DNA of 64,000 nt from CAIWHR01 sp963717695 (lineage in GTDB: Bacteria; Pseudomonadota; Gammaproteobacteria; Burkholderiales; Casimicrobiaceae). Positions 55,665 to 64,000 of the stretch are shown piece by piece (position 1 is the stretch's first letter; every line of letters starts with the position of its first letter). Made by a program: the position numbers and the translations under genes. The stretch spans positions 248,001 to 312,000 of the forward strand of contig CAVQWR010000003.1 of NCBI GenBank assembly GCA_963717695.1, in the 5' to 3' direction. The notes beneath the pieces are model-generated. The model worked only from the letters and a program-made list of their open reading frames with translations. It was not told the origin of the DNA and searched no databases.

Positions 55665-58600
55665 TCAGCGCCGGCGGCCCGGCACCCGCGCGCGGCCCGC
55701 ACGCCCGGCGCCTGCCAGGGCGAGCAGCAGCGCGAGCATTGCCAGCGCCCACGACGCATCGACCGGAATCGGGTTCGCGCCGACGACGCCGTTGGTGGCG
55801 GCCGAGCTCGAGCTGTTGCTCGGGTTCGGGTCGAGCGTTCCGGGCGGCGGCGCGACGGTCGCGGTGTTCGTGAACGTCGTGGCTCCCGTAACCGTGCCGG
55901 TGATCGTGATGACCACGCTTGCGCCGACCGGGAGGACGGGCACCGTGCCGCTCACGGAATTGCCCGAGACGTTCACCGCACCGCAGGCAGCGCCGCCCGC
56001 CGCGCTGCCGCAGCTCGCCGCGACGCCGGTGATGACCCCGGGAACGTTGTCCATGAACGTCGCGCCATCGGCGGGGCCCGGCCCGGCGTTGGTGATGAGC
56101 AGCGTGTAGGTGATCGCGTCGCCGGGCTTGACTGTTGCCGGCCCGGTCTTGAGGACGCCGACGTCGGCCGATGCCTGGCGGACGTCGCTGTCCGACGCGC
56201 TGACCGGCGCACCGGCGGCAGGATCGCTTGCGATCACGGTGTTGACGAGCGGGTCGGCGGTCATGCCCGGCGCGAAATTGACCGGTGCCGTGAACGTGAG
56301 GCGGTTGCCGGCGCCCGCGGCGATCGTCGCCCCCGTCGTGCCGAATGCGCCCGCACCCGCCGCACCGACAACCGCGCCGCAGGATGCGGCACCCGTCGGC
56401 ACGCAGGAAACCGCCGCCGCGAGCGTGACCCCTGCCGGCAGCGCGTCCGTGACCGTGACGCTGCCCGCCGCACTCGGGCCTGCGTTGGTGACGACGACCG
56501 TGTATGTCGCGGTGCCGCCCGGCGTGTACGTGGCGCTGCCATCCGTCTTGGTGATGCCGAGTCCCGCCGCCGCGGCGAGCGTGTCGGAATCCGTGCCGGT
56601 GCCGGTCGCACCGCTCGGGACATCGGTCGCCGCGGCGGTATTGACCAGAGGATCGGTCGTCATTCCCGCAGCGAACAGCACGGGAATCGTGAAGGTCAGC
56701 GCATTGCCGGCGCCCGCATCGATCCGCGCGCCAGTGGTCCCGAATGCCCCCTGTCCCGTCGTACCCGTGACGGCGCCACACGCCGAGGTTCCGCTCGCAA
56801 CGCAGGTCGCGTTCGCCGAAAGCGTCACGCCCGCCGGGAGCGCGTCGGTGACGGTCACGTCGACCGCATCGGAGACGCCGGTGTTGGTCACCGTGACCGT
56901 GTAGGTCGCTCCGGTTCCCGGTGTGTACGTCGTGCTGCCATCCGTCTTCGTCACGACCAGCGATACGTCCGGGGAAAGAGTATCGCTGTCGGACGCGGTG
57001 ATCGCCGTGGGCATCGCGAGATCGGCCACAGACACCGTGTTCACCAGAGGATTGGTCGTGAGACTCGCCGCGAACGTCACGGGTGCCGTGATCGTAAGCA
57101 TGTTTCCGGCTCCGGCAGCAATTGTCGCGCCGGAAGCGCTGAAGGCCGTTGCACCCGCCGACCCGCTCACCGCACCGCAGGTCGCGATGCCAGTCGGCAC
57201 ACAGCCCACAGCAGCCGCCAGCGTGACACCGGCGGGAAGCACGTCCGCGACTGCCGTTGTAACCGCGTCGCTGGGGCCGTTGTTGGTGACGACGATCGTG
57301 TAGGTGGCGGTTCCGCCCGGCGTATAGGTCAGGCTTCCGTCGGTCTTGGTGACGGCGAGCGCGACGCTGGCCGCGAGCACGTCGCTGTCGCTGCCGTTGG
57401 CCGTCGTGCCGGTCGGCACGTCGGTGGCGGTCGCCGTGTTGATCAGCGGAGTCGCGGTCATTCCCGAAGCGAACGCGACCGGGACCGTGAACGTCAGCGC
57501 ATTCGCGGCGCCCGCGTTGATCCGCGCGGTCGTCGTGCCGAAGCTCGTCTGGCCGGTGGTGCCGGTGCCCGTGCCGCAGGTCGAGGTGCCGCCGGCGACG
57601 CAGGTCGCATTGGCGGAGAGCGTGACGCCCGCCGGGAGCGGATCCGTGACGGTCACATCGAGTGCGTCGGAAAGCCCGGTGTTGGCGACGGTGACCGTGT
57701 AGGTCGCCGTGCCGCCCGGCGTGTAGGTCGCGCTGCCGTCGTCCTTGGTCACCGCGAGCGTCACCTGCGCCGCCAGCGTGTCGCTGTCGGTCGCGCTGGT
57801 CGTGTTGCCGCTCGCGATGTCGGTCATCGTCGCCGTGTTGACCAGCGGATTCGCCGCCATGCTCGCCGCGAAGGCGACGGGCACGGTGAACACCAGCGAG
57901 TTCGCGGCGCCCGCGTTGATGCGCGCGCCGGTCGTGCCGAAGCTCGCCTGGCCGGTGGTGCCGGTCACCGCGCCGCAGCTCGACGTGCCGTTGGCGACGC
58001 AGTTGGCGCTCGCGGAAAGCGTCATCCCCGCGGGGAACGGATCGGCGACGGTCACGTTGAGCGCGTCGGAGACGCCGGTATTGCTCAAGGTCACCGTGTA
58101 TGTGGCGGTGCCGCCCGGCGTGTAGGTCGCGCTGCCGTCGTCCTTGGTCGCCGCGAGCGTGACATTTGCCGACAGCGTGTCGCTGTCCTGTCCGCTCGCG
58201 TTGGCGCCGGTCGGAACGTCGGTCGCGCTCGCCGAGTTGACAAGCGGATTGGCCGACATTCCCGGCGCGAAGGCGACCGGCGCGAGAAAGACGATCGTAT
58301 TGGCACCGCCGGGAACGAGGTACGCGTGCACGGCGCCGAGGCTCGTCTGTCCCGTGATGCCAGTCACGGTGCCGCAGCTCGACGTGCCGTTCGCGCTGCA
58401 CGTCGCGTTGGCGGCGAGCGTCACCCCGGGCGGAAGGAGGTCGGCGACGGTGACGTCGACCGCATCGGACGTTCCGGTGTTCTGCACGGTGATCGCGTAG
58501 GTCGCCGTGCTGCCGGGCGTGTAGGTCGACGCGCCGTCGTCCTTCGTCACCAGCAGCGTGACGACCGCGCTGCGGACGTCGCTGTCGGTGGCAGTCGCGG

Positions 58601-61600
58601 TGCTGCCCGGTCCGGATGCCGCGAGATCGGTCGCGGTCGCGGTGTTGTCAAGCGGGTCTGTCGTCATGCCGGAGGCGAAGGTCACCGGCACCGTGAAGAC
58701 GAGACTGTTCCCCGCGCCGGCGGCGATGCTCGCCCCCGTCGTGCCGAAGCTCGTCTGCCCCGTAGCGCCCGTGACCGAGCCGCAGCTCGCCGTACCGCTC
58801 GCAACGCACGTGGCGTTGGCCGAAAGCGTGACACCGGCCGGCAGCGGATCGGTGAGCGTCACATTGTTTGCCGTGGACGGACCGCCGTTGCCGATCGTGA
58901 TCGTGTACGTGGCGCTGCCGCCGGGCGTGTAGCTCGGGCTGCCGTCGGTTTTCGCGAGGGTCAGCGCGACCTGCGGCACGATGGTGTCGACGTCGGTCGC
59001 CGCGTTGTTGCCCGGATTCGGATCGGTCGTGCCGCCGGGCGGCGCGATCGTCGCGGTATTGGCGAGCACGCCGGTCGCGGTCGACGCCAGCGTGCCGGTC
59101 AGCGTGAACGTGGCGGTGCCGCCCAACAGCAGACTGACGGGCGCGTTGATGTTGCCGCTACCGGACGCGGGACAGCTGCTGCCCGCCGACGCGGCGCAGG
59201 TCCAGGACGCGCCGGTGATCGTCGCGGGAAGCGTGTCGGTGACCGTCGCGCCCGTGACCGCGCTCGGTCCGTTATTGGTCGCGACGATCGAGTAGGTGAT
59301 CGGCGTGCCCGGCGTGGCAGAGGACGTGCCGTCGGTCTTGGTGATGGCGAGGTCCGCCACCGGATTCGCCGTGTCTGTGTCGGTCGCGCTGTTGTTGCCG
59401 GGTGTCGGATCGGTCGTGCCGGGCGGGACCGCCACCGTCGCCGTGTTGACGAGATTGCCCGTTGCACCCGCGGACACGGTGCCGCTCAGCGTGAACGTCG
59501 CGGTGCCGCCGACCAGGAGATTGACCGACGCGCCGATGTTGCCGCTGCCCGACGGCGCGCCGCACGCGCTGCCGGCCGACGCGACGCACGTCCACACCGG
59601 CGAAGTGATCGCCGCCGGAACCGCGTCGGCAATGCTCGCGCCAACGACGGCGCTCGGTCCGTTGTTGGTCGCGACAATCGTGTACGTGATCGCATTGCCC
59701 GGCGTGTACGTGGCGCTGCCGTCGGTCTTGGTGATCGCGAGATCCGCGACCGGATTCGCGGTGTCGGTGTCGGTCGCGGTGTTGTTGCCCGGCGTCGGAT
59801 CCGTCGTGCCGGGCGGAACCGTTACGGTCGCCGTATTGACGAGATTGCCCGTGGCGCTCGCGGAGACCGTCCCCGTTAACGTGAACGTCGCGGTGCCGCC
59901 GACCAGGAGATTGACCGACGCACCGATGTTGCCGCCGCCGGACGCGGGACAGCTGCTGCCCGCGGAAGCGACGCACGTCCACGCCGGCGACGTGATTGCG
60001 GCGGGAACGGTGTCGGCGACCGTCGCGCCCGTGACGGCGCTCGGCCCATTATTGCTGGCGACGATCGTGTACGTGATCGGATTGCCCGGCGTGTAGGTCG
60101 CGCTGCCGTCGGTCTTGGTGATCGCGAGGTCCGCGACCGGATTCGCCGTGTCGGTGTCGGTCGCGCTGTTGTTGCCCGGCGTCGGGTCGGTCGTGCCGGA
60201 CGGTACCGTGACGGTCGCCGTGTTGACGAGGTTGCCTGTGGCGCCGGCCGATACGGTGCCGGTCAGCGTGAACGTCGCCGTTCCGCCATTGAGAAGATCG
60301 ACGGTGGTGCCGATGTTGCCGCTGCCCGACGGCGCGCCGCATGCGCTGCCGGCCGACGCGACGCAGGTCCACGCCGGCGAAGTGATCGCCGCCGGAACCG
60401 CGTCGGCAATGGTCGCGCCAACGACGGCGCTCGGTCCGTTGTTGGTCGCGACGATCGTGTAGGTGATCGGGTTGCCCGCCGTGTAGGTCGCGCTGCCATC
60501 GGTCTTCGTGATGGCAAGGTCGGCGACCAGCGACACCGTGTCGGTATCCGTCGCCGTGTTGTTGCCGGGCGTCGGATCGGTCGTGCCTGGAGGCACGGAC
60601 GCGGTGACGACATTGACGATCGACCCCGTCGCCGTGCCGCTGATGGTCGCCGCGACCGTGAACGTCGCGACGCCGCCGGGGAGCAGATTGACCGCGCTCG
60701 TGCCAATGGCGCCGCTGCCCGATGCCGGGCAGGACGACCCCGCGGTCGCCGCGCAGGTCCACGCGAAAGAAGCGACACCGGCCGGCAGCGGATCGCTCAC
60801 GGTGGCGCCGTTGACCGCGCCGGGTCCGTTGTTGGTGACGGTGATCGTGTACGTCGTGGTGCCGCCGGCGCTGACGCTGGTCTGGCCGTCGGTCTTCGTG
60901 ACGGCAAGGTCGGCGACGGGATTCGCCGTATCGGTGTCGGTTGCGCTGTTGTTGCCCGGATTGGGATCGGTGACGCCGCCCGGGACCGCCACCGTCGCCG
61001 TGTTGACGAGATTGCCGGTCGCCGCCGGCGACACGGTCCCCGTCAGCGTGAAGGTCGCGGTGCCGCCGACCAGCAGATTGACGGAGGCGCCGATGTTGCC
61101 GCTTCCCGATGCGGGACAGCTGCTGCCCGGCGACGCGACGCAGGTCCACGTCGGCGAGGTGATTGCCGCGGGCACGATGTCGTTCACCGTCGCGCCGGCG
61201 ACGGGGCTCGGCCCGGCATTCGACGCGACGATGGTGTACGTGACCGGACTGCCCGGCGTGTACGTCGGGCTGCCGTCGGTCTTGGTGATCGCGACATCGC
61301 TTACCAGCGCCAGCGTGTCGGTGTCGGTCGCGGTGGCGGTCGAGCCGGGCCCGCTGCTCGCGGCATTGGCGGCGGTGACCGAATTCGTGATCGACGCCGC
61401 GACCATCCCCACACCGAAGCTGACCGGAACCGTGTAGACGAGACTGCTGCCGCCGGTCGGCACGTAGGCGCCCGCGACCGAGAATCCGGTGCCGAGATTG
61501 GTGATCGCGCCGCAGCTGGCGCCCGGTCCGGCAACGCACGTCGCGCCCGCGCTTTGCGAGACGCCCGCGGGCAGCGTGTCGGCGAGCGTGACGCTGGTCG

Positions 61601-64000
61601 CATCCGACGGGCCCGCGTTGGTGACGGTGATCGTGTAGATGGCGCCGGTGCCCGGCGTGTACGTTGCGCTGCCGTCGGTCTTGCCGATGGCGAGGCTCGT
61701 CACCGGCACAAGCGTGTCGGTGTCGCTCGCCGTGTTGTTGCCGGCGTTGGTGTCGACCACCGTCGCGGGCGCGACGATCGTGGCCGTGTTCGTGATCGAG
61801 CCCGTCGCACCCGGCGCGATCGCGGCCGTGACGGTGAACGTTGCGGTGCCGCCGTTCAGAAGCGTCACGAGCTCGTTGATCGGCCCGCTGCCACTGGCAT
61901 TGCACGCCGAGCCCGCCGACGCGACGCAAGTCCAGCCCGTGAACGTGACGCCGGCAGGCGGCGTGTCGACCACGCTCGCGCCCGCGACGGCGTTGGGTCC
62001 GTTGTTGCGCGCGACGATCGTGTAGGTCGTCGTCGAGCCCGGCGTGACGCTCGCCACGCCGTCGGTCTTGGTGATCGCGAGGTCGGCGACGCCGGTCGCC
62101 GCCAGCGTGGCGGAGGCCGGCAGCGGATTCGTGACGCCCTGCGCCGACGTGAACGCGCCGGCGCCGAGCGTATTGGTCAGGTTCCCGCTGGCGTTGGTCA
62201 CCACGTTCACCGTGATGGTGCAGGTCGCGTTCGCCGCGATGCTGCCGTTGGCGAGCGACAGCGACGATGCGCCGGCGACCGCCGTCAGCGCGCCGCCGCA
62301 GGTATTCGTCGCGGCGGGCGGCGTCGCGATGATCATTCCCGCCGGCAGCGCGTCCGTCAGCGCGCCGCTCGTGATCGCGAGCGCATTGGCGTTGGTGTTG
62401 ATGACGTTGATCGTCAGCGTCGACGTGCCGCCGACGAGCACCGAGGTCGGGCTGAACGACTTGTTGAGCGTGACGCTGGTCAGCACGCGCGTGATGACCG
62501 CGTTCGCCGCAGCGGGATTGACGAATCCCTGCGTCGACGTCACCGCCCCCGCCGCGATCGTGTTGGTCGGCGCGCCGGCGGTGCCGGAGGGAGTCGTGAC
62601 GTTGACGAGGATCGTGCACGACGTCGCCGCCGCACCTCCGGCGAGGATTCCGCCCGCAAGCGCCACGGTACCCGTGCCGGAATTCGCCGTCACCGCGCCG
62701 CCGCAGTTGTTGACGAGATTCGGCGTCGTCGAAACGAGATGACCGGCGGGCAGCGTGTCCGTGAAGGCAAGTCCCGACAGCGCCGACGCGCCCGCCGCGC
62801 GCGTCAGCGTGATCGTGAGCCGCGTGTCCGCACCCGCCGCGACGGTGGTCGGCGCGAAGGCCTTTGCGACCGAGAGCACGGGGTTGACGACGAGGTTGCC
62901 GGTGATGGCCGCCTGCGTGCGCCCCTGGTTCGTGACCAGTGCGCCCTGGGCGATCGAGTTGGTCCGCGTGCCCGTGGATGCGGTCGCCGATGCCTGCACC
63001 GGCACGGTGATCGTGCAGGTTCCGCCCGCGGGGATCGCATTGCCGCCGCTCAGCGTGACCGTAGTGGCGCCCGGCGCGGCGTTGAGTCCCCCGCCGCAGG
63101 TCGTCGACGCCGCCGGAGACGCCGCAACGGTGAACTGCGGGCTCGCGCCCAGCGTCGTCAGATTGTCGGTGAACGACGTGATCATGGCCTGCGCCGCCGC
63201 CGAATTCGTCAGCGTGATCGTCAAGGTGCTCACCTGGCCCTGCAGGATCGTCGCCGGCGAGAACGACTTGCTGCCGCCGACGCTGGTCACGGCTTTCACG
63301 ACGAGACCGGCGCCTCCCGACGAGTACGCGACGCCACCGAAATTGCCGACGGGAATCGTGTTGGTCAGCGTCACGGGGTTGACGCCGGCGTTGGTGCCGA
63401 CGACGCTGATCGTCACCGTGCAGTTCGCGTTGGTGATGCCTCGCACCCGCTGCGGGCAACGTGCCGCCGCGACACCGTGAAGGCGTTGGCGCCTGCAACC
63501 GGTACCGGCGTGAATGCGAGCGGCGGCGTGCAGGTTCCACCAGTCGTGACGGGTGACGCCACCGTCATCCCTGCTGGCATCGTGTCGGTGAACCCGATGC
63601 CGGCAAGCGGCGTCGCGTTGAAATTGCGCACCGTGACGGTCAGGGTCGAGGTCCCGCCGGTCGTGATCGGCGTCGGGCGCGAACGACTTGTCGACCCGCG
63701 CGCCGGTCTGCAGACGCACCGCGCTGGAAAATGCCGGGTTGGTCACGCCTTGCGCCGTCGTCAGCGCGCCCGCGGCGATCGTGTTGGTCACGTTGCCGTC
63801 GGCGTAGACGTTCGGCGCCGACGCGACGACGTCGAACTTGACGTTGCAGCTCCCGTTGGCGGGTATGGTCCCCGACGCGAGGCTCGCCGTGGTCGCGCCC
63901 GTCGTCACCGTTCCGGCGCCGCAGCTCGTCGACGCGTTCGCCGGTGACGCGATGGCCAGGCCGGCGGGAAGCGTGTCGGTGAAGGCGGCGCTGGTCAGCG
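55665..64000 (-). CDS. Giant DUF11-repeat surface protein, partial (N-terminus beyond window)
   Basis: At least 2,770 residues and still open at the right edge. Order from the visible N-side: four to five repeats of about 130 residues with KSFSP or KSFAP starts and GGTCTITV-like ends, then 16 DUF11-type repeats each opening AITKTDGSATYTPG or ATKDDGS and ending with DTDT, then a C-terminal PIPVDASW, hydrophobic helix and Arg-rich tail (VPGRRR), close in design to IPTL-type sorting tails. Very low Cys and many Thr and Ala. Extra bases near 63437, 63465 and 63674 break the frame locally. Probable adhesin or cell-surface stalk; no catalytic domain visible. Its 3' end sits at a bidirectional terminator. 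Confidence 0.82.
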   Translation of the reverse strand, partial: LTSAAFTDTLPAGLAIASPANASTSCGAGTVTTGATTASLASGTIPANGSCNVKFDVVASAPNVYADGNVTNTIAAGALTTAQGVTNPAFSSAVRLQTGARVDKSFAPDADHDRRDLDPDRHGAQFQRDAACRHRVHRHDASRDDGGVTRHDWWNLHAAARIHAGTGCRRQRLHGVAAARCPQRVRGITNANCTVTISVVGTNAGVNPVTLTNTIPVGNFGGVAYSSGGAGLVVKAVTSVGGSKSFSPATILQGQVSTLTITLTNSAAAQAMITSFTDNLTTLGASPQFTVAASPAASTTCGGGLNAAPGATTVTLSGGNAIPAGGTCTITVPVQASATASTGTRTNSIAQGALVTNQGRTQAAITGNLVVNPVLSVAKAFAPTTVAAGADTRLTITLTRAAGASALSGLAFTDTLPAGHLVSTTPNLVNNCGGAVTANSGTGTVALAGGILAGGAAATSCTILVNVTTPSGTAGAPTNTIAAGAVTSTQGFVNPAAANAVITRVLTSVTLNKSFSPTSVLVGGTSTLTINVINTNANALAITSGALTDALPAGMIIATPPAATNTCGGALTAVAGASSLSLANGSIAANATCTITVNVVTNASGNLTNTLGAGAFTSAQGVTNPLPASATLAATGVADLAITKTDGVASVTPGSTTTYTIVARNNGPNAVAGASVVDTPPAGVTFTGWTCVASAGSACNASGSGPINELVTLLNGGTATFTVTAAIAPGATGSITNTATIVAPATVVDTNAGNNTASDTDTLVPVTSLAIGKTDGSATYTPGTGAIYTITVTNAGPSDATSVTLADTLPAGVSQSAGATCVAGPGASCGAITNLGTGFSVAGAYVPTGGSSLVYTVPVSFGVGMVAASITNSVTAANAASSGPGSTATATDTDTLALVSDVAITKTDGSPTYTPGSPVTYTIVASNAGPSPVAGATVNDIVPAAITSPTWTCVASPGSSCPASGSGNIGASVNLLVGGTATFTLTGTVSPAATGNLVNTATVAVPGGVTDPNPGNNSATDTDTANPVADLAVTKTDGQTSVSAGGTTTYTITVTNNGPGAVNGATVSDPLPAGVASFAWTCAATAGSSCPASGSGAIGTSAVNLLPGGVATFTVAATISGTATGSIVNVVTASVPPGTTDPTPGNNTATDTDTVSLVADLAITKTDGSATYTAGNPITYTIVATNNGPSAVVGATIADAVPAAITSPAWTCVASAGSACGAPSGSGNIGTTVDLLNGGTATFTLTGTVSAGATGNLVNTATVTVPSGTTDPTPGNNSATDTDTANPVADLAITKTDGSATYTPGNPITYTIVASNNGPSAVTGATVADTVPAAITSPAWTCVASAGSSCPASGGGNIGASVNLLVGGTATFTLTGTVSASATGNLVNTATVTVPPGTTDPTPGNNTATDTDTANPVADLAITKTDGSATYTPGNAITYTIVATNNGPSAVVGASIADAVPAAITSPVWTCVASAGSACGAPSGSGNIGASVNLLVGGTATFTLSGTVSAGATGNLVNTATVAVPPGTTDPTPGNNSATDTDTANPVADLAITKTDGTSSATPGTPITYSIVATNNGPSAVTGATVTDTLPATITGASWTCAASAGSSCPASGSGNINAPVSLLLGGTATFTLTGTLASTATGVLANTATIAPPGGTTDPNPGNNAATDVDTIVPQVALTLAKTDGSPSYTPGGSATYTITIGNGGPSTANNVTLTDPLPAGVTLSANATCVASGTASCGSVTGATGQTSFGTTGASIAAGAGNSLVFTVPVTFASGMTTDPLDNTATATDLAASGPGSTATATDSDVRSAVVTLLVTKDDGASTYTPGSTATYAITVQNTGTSDAVDVTVADLLPPGVTLAANATCSANGTSSCGTVTGITGQTSLGAVHAYLVPGGANTIVFLAPVAFAPGMSANPLVNSASATDVPTGANASGQDSDTLSANVTLAATKDDGSATYTPGGTATYTVTLSNTGVSDALNVTVADPFPAGMTLSASANCVANGTSSCGAVTGTTGQASFGTTGARINAGAANSLVFTVPVAFAASMAANPLVNTATMTDIASGNTTSATDSDTLAAQVTLAVTKDDGSATYTPGGTATYTVTVANTGLSDALDVTVTDPLPAGVTLSANATCVAGGTSTCGTGTGTTGQTSFGTTTARINAGAANALTFTVPVAFASGMTATPLINTATATDVPTGTTANGSDSDVLAASVALAVTKTDGSLTYTPGGTATYTIVVTNNGPSDAVTTAVADVLPAGVTLAAAVGCVPTGIATCGAVSGSAGATAFSASGATIAAGAGNMLTITAPVTFAASLTTNPLVNTVSVADLAMPTAITASDSDTLSPDVSLVVTKTDGSTTYTPGTGATYTVTVTNTGVSDAVDVTVTDALPAGVTLSANATCVASGTSACGAVTGTTGQGAFGTTGARIDAGAGNALTFTIPVLFAAGMTTDPLVNTAAATDVPSGATGTGTDSDTLAAAAGLGITKTDGSATYTPGGTATYTVVVTNAGPSAAGSVTVTDALPAGVTLAAAVSCVPTGAASCGAVVGAAGAGAFGTTGATIAAGAGNRLTFTAPVNFAPGMTADPLVNTVIASDPAAGAPVSASDSDVRQASADVGVLKTGPATVKPGDAITYTLLITNAGPGPADGATFMDNVPGVITGVAASCGSAAGGAACGAVNVSGNSVSGTVPVLPVGASVVITITGTVTGATTFTNTATVAPPPGTLDPNPSNSSSSAATNGVVGANPIPVDASWALAMLALLLALAGAGRAGRARVPGRRR
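59344..60510. repeat. Three tandem ~390-bp near-identical DNA repeats in the DUF11 gene
   Basis: Units begin at 59344, 59734 and 60121 (ATCGCGAG / ATGGCGAG followed by TCCGC), with the next boundary at 60511; spacing 390, 387 and 390 bp. They encode DUF11 repeats 5-8 and are close to identical at DNA level, unlike the flanking repeats, which suggests recent duplication or gene conversion. Confidence 0.65.

Noticed and set aside
55387..56109. Extended cold-shock protein of 240 residues
   Set aside because: The extension past residue 62 reads through a terminator and into antisense of the DUF11 gene; removing one base restores a 67-residue protein.
57000..62700. Regular repeats that could suggest a CRISPR array
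   Set aside because: Units are about 390 bp, in frame and coding DUF11 domains; there are no short repeats with unique spacers and no cas genes.

Overview
The window is a high-GC chromosomal segment that reads like a betaproteobacterium (Burkholderiales/Rhodocyclales type). The evidence is the gene content and order: thrB followed by a BPSS1780-family membrane protein and uvrD, argA with yggX, a pyrR-pyrB-pseudo-pyrC cluster downstream of yqgE-ruvX, yicC-gmk-rpoZ-spoT, the type IV pilus Chp chemosensory cluster, and IPTL-type C-terminal sorting tails. No rRNA, tRNA, insertion sequence, phage gene or CRISPR array was recognised. The content is mostly core genome with three accessory patches.

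Layout. 0-6.2 kb: homoserine kinase (cut by the left edge), membrane protein, UvrD helicase, N-acetylglutamate synthase, Fe-S/oxidative protection protein YggX and an AhpD-like peroxidase-related protein. 6.2-11 kb (accessory): an IPTL-tailed beta-helix surface protein, divergent from a two-gene unit made of a fused aspartyl/asparaginyl-hydroxylase-like plus sulfotransferase protein and a TIGR03032 protein. 11-16.5 kb: Tat-exported dienelactone hydrolase, pyrimidine genes, ruvX, yqgE, and a BON-domain protein. 16.7-28.7 kb: an EF-G paralogue and the pilG-pilH-pilI-pilJ-chpA cluster that controls twitching motility. 28.9-37.5 kb: ilvA, the polyphosphate genes ppx, sixA and ppk1, dnaQ, and a PP2C phosphatase/Ser-Thr kinase pair. 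37.6-41.8 kb: yicC-gmk-rpoZ-spoT.

41.8-46.3 kb (accessory): an archaic (Csu-like) chaperone-usher pilus operon with a strong sigma-54 promoter match and an internal terminator after the major pilin gene. 46.3-48.2 kb: ammonium transporter with an NtrC-like palindrome upstream, and monothiol glutaredoxin. 48.3-53.8 kb: a carbohydrate-type ABC transporter operon headed by a D-2-hydroxyacid dehydrogenase. 54-55.6 kb: a MetE-core methionine synthase-like protein and a cold-shock protein. 55.6 kb to the right edge (accessory): a giant repeat protein, more than 2,700 residues in the window, with 16 DUF11-type repeats.

Sequence quality matters for using this annotation. I count about 32 probable single-base indels in 15 genes, most of them +1 insertions and many in essential genes (gmk, spoT, argA, ppk, ppx, ilvA). 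In almost every case the family sequence resumes in the next frame without lost residues, which points to sequencing or assembly error rather than decay. These genes are therefore given as single CDS entries with the break points stated.

The most unusual biology is the hydroxylase-sulfotransferase fusion coupled to TIGR03032, next to a divergent surface-protein gene; the sigma-54 controlled pilus operon; and the giant DUF11 protein. A link between the first unit and surface protein modification is inference only.
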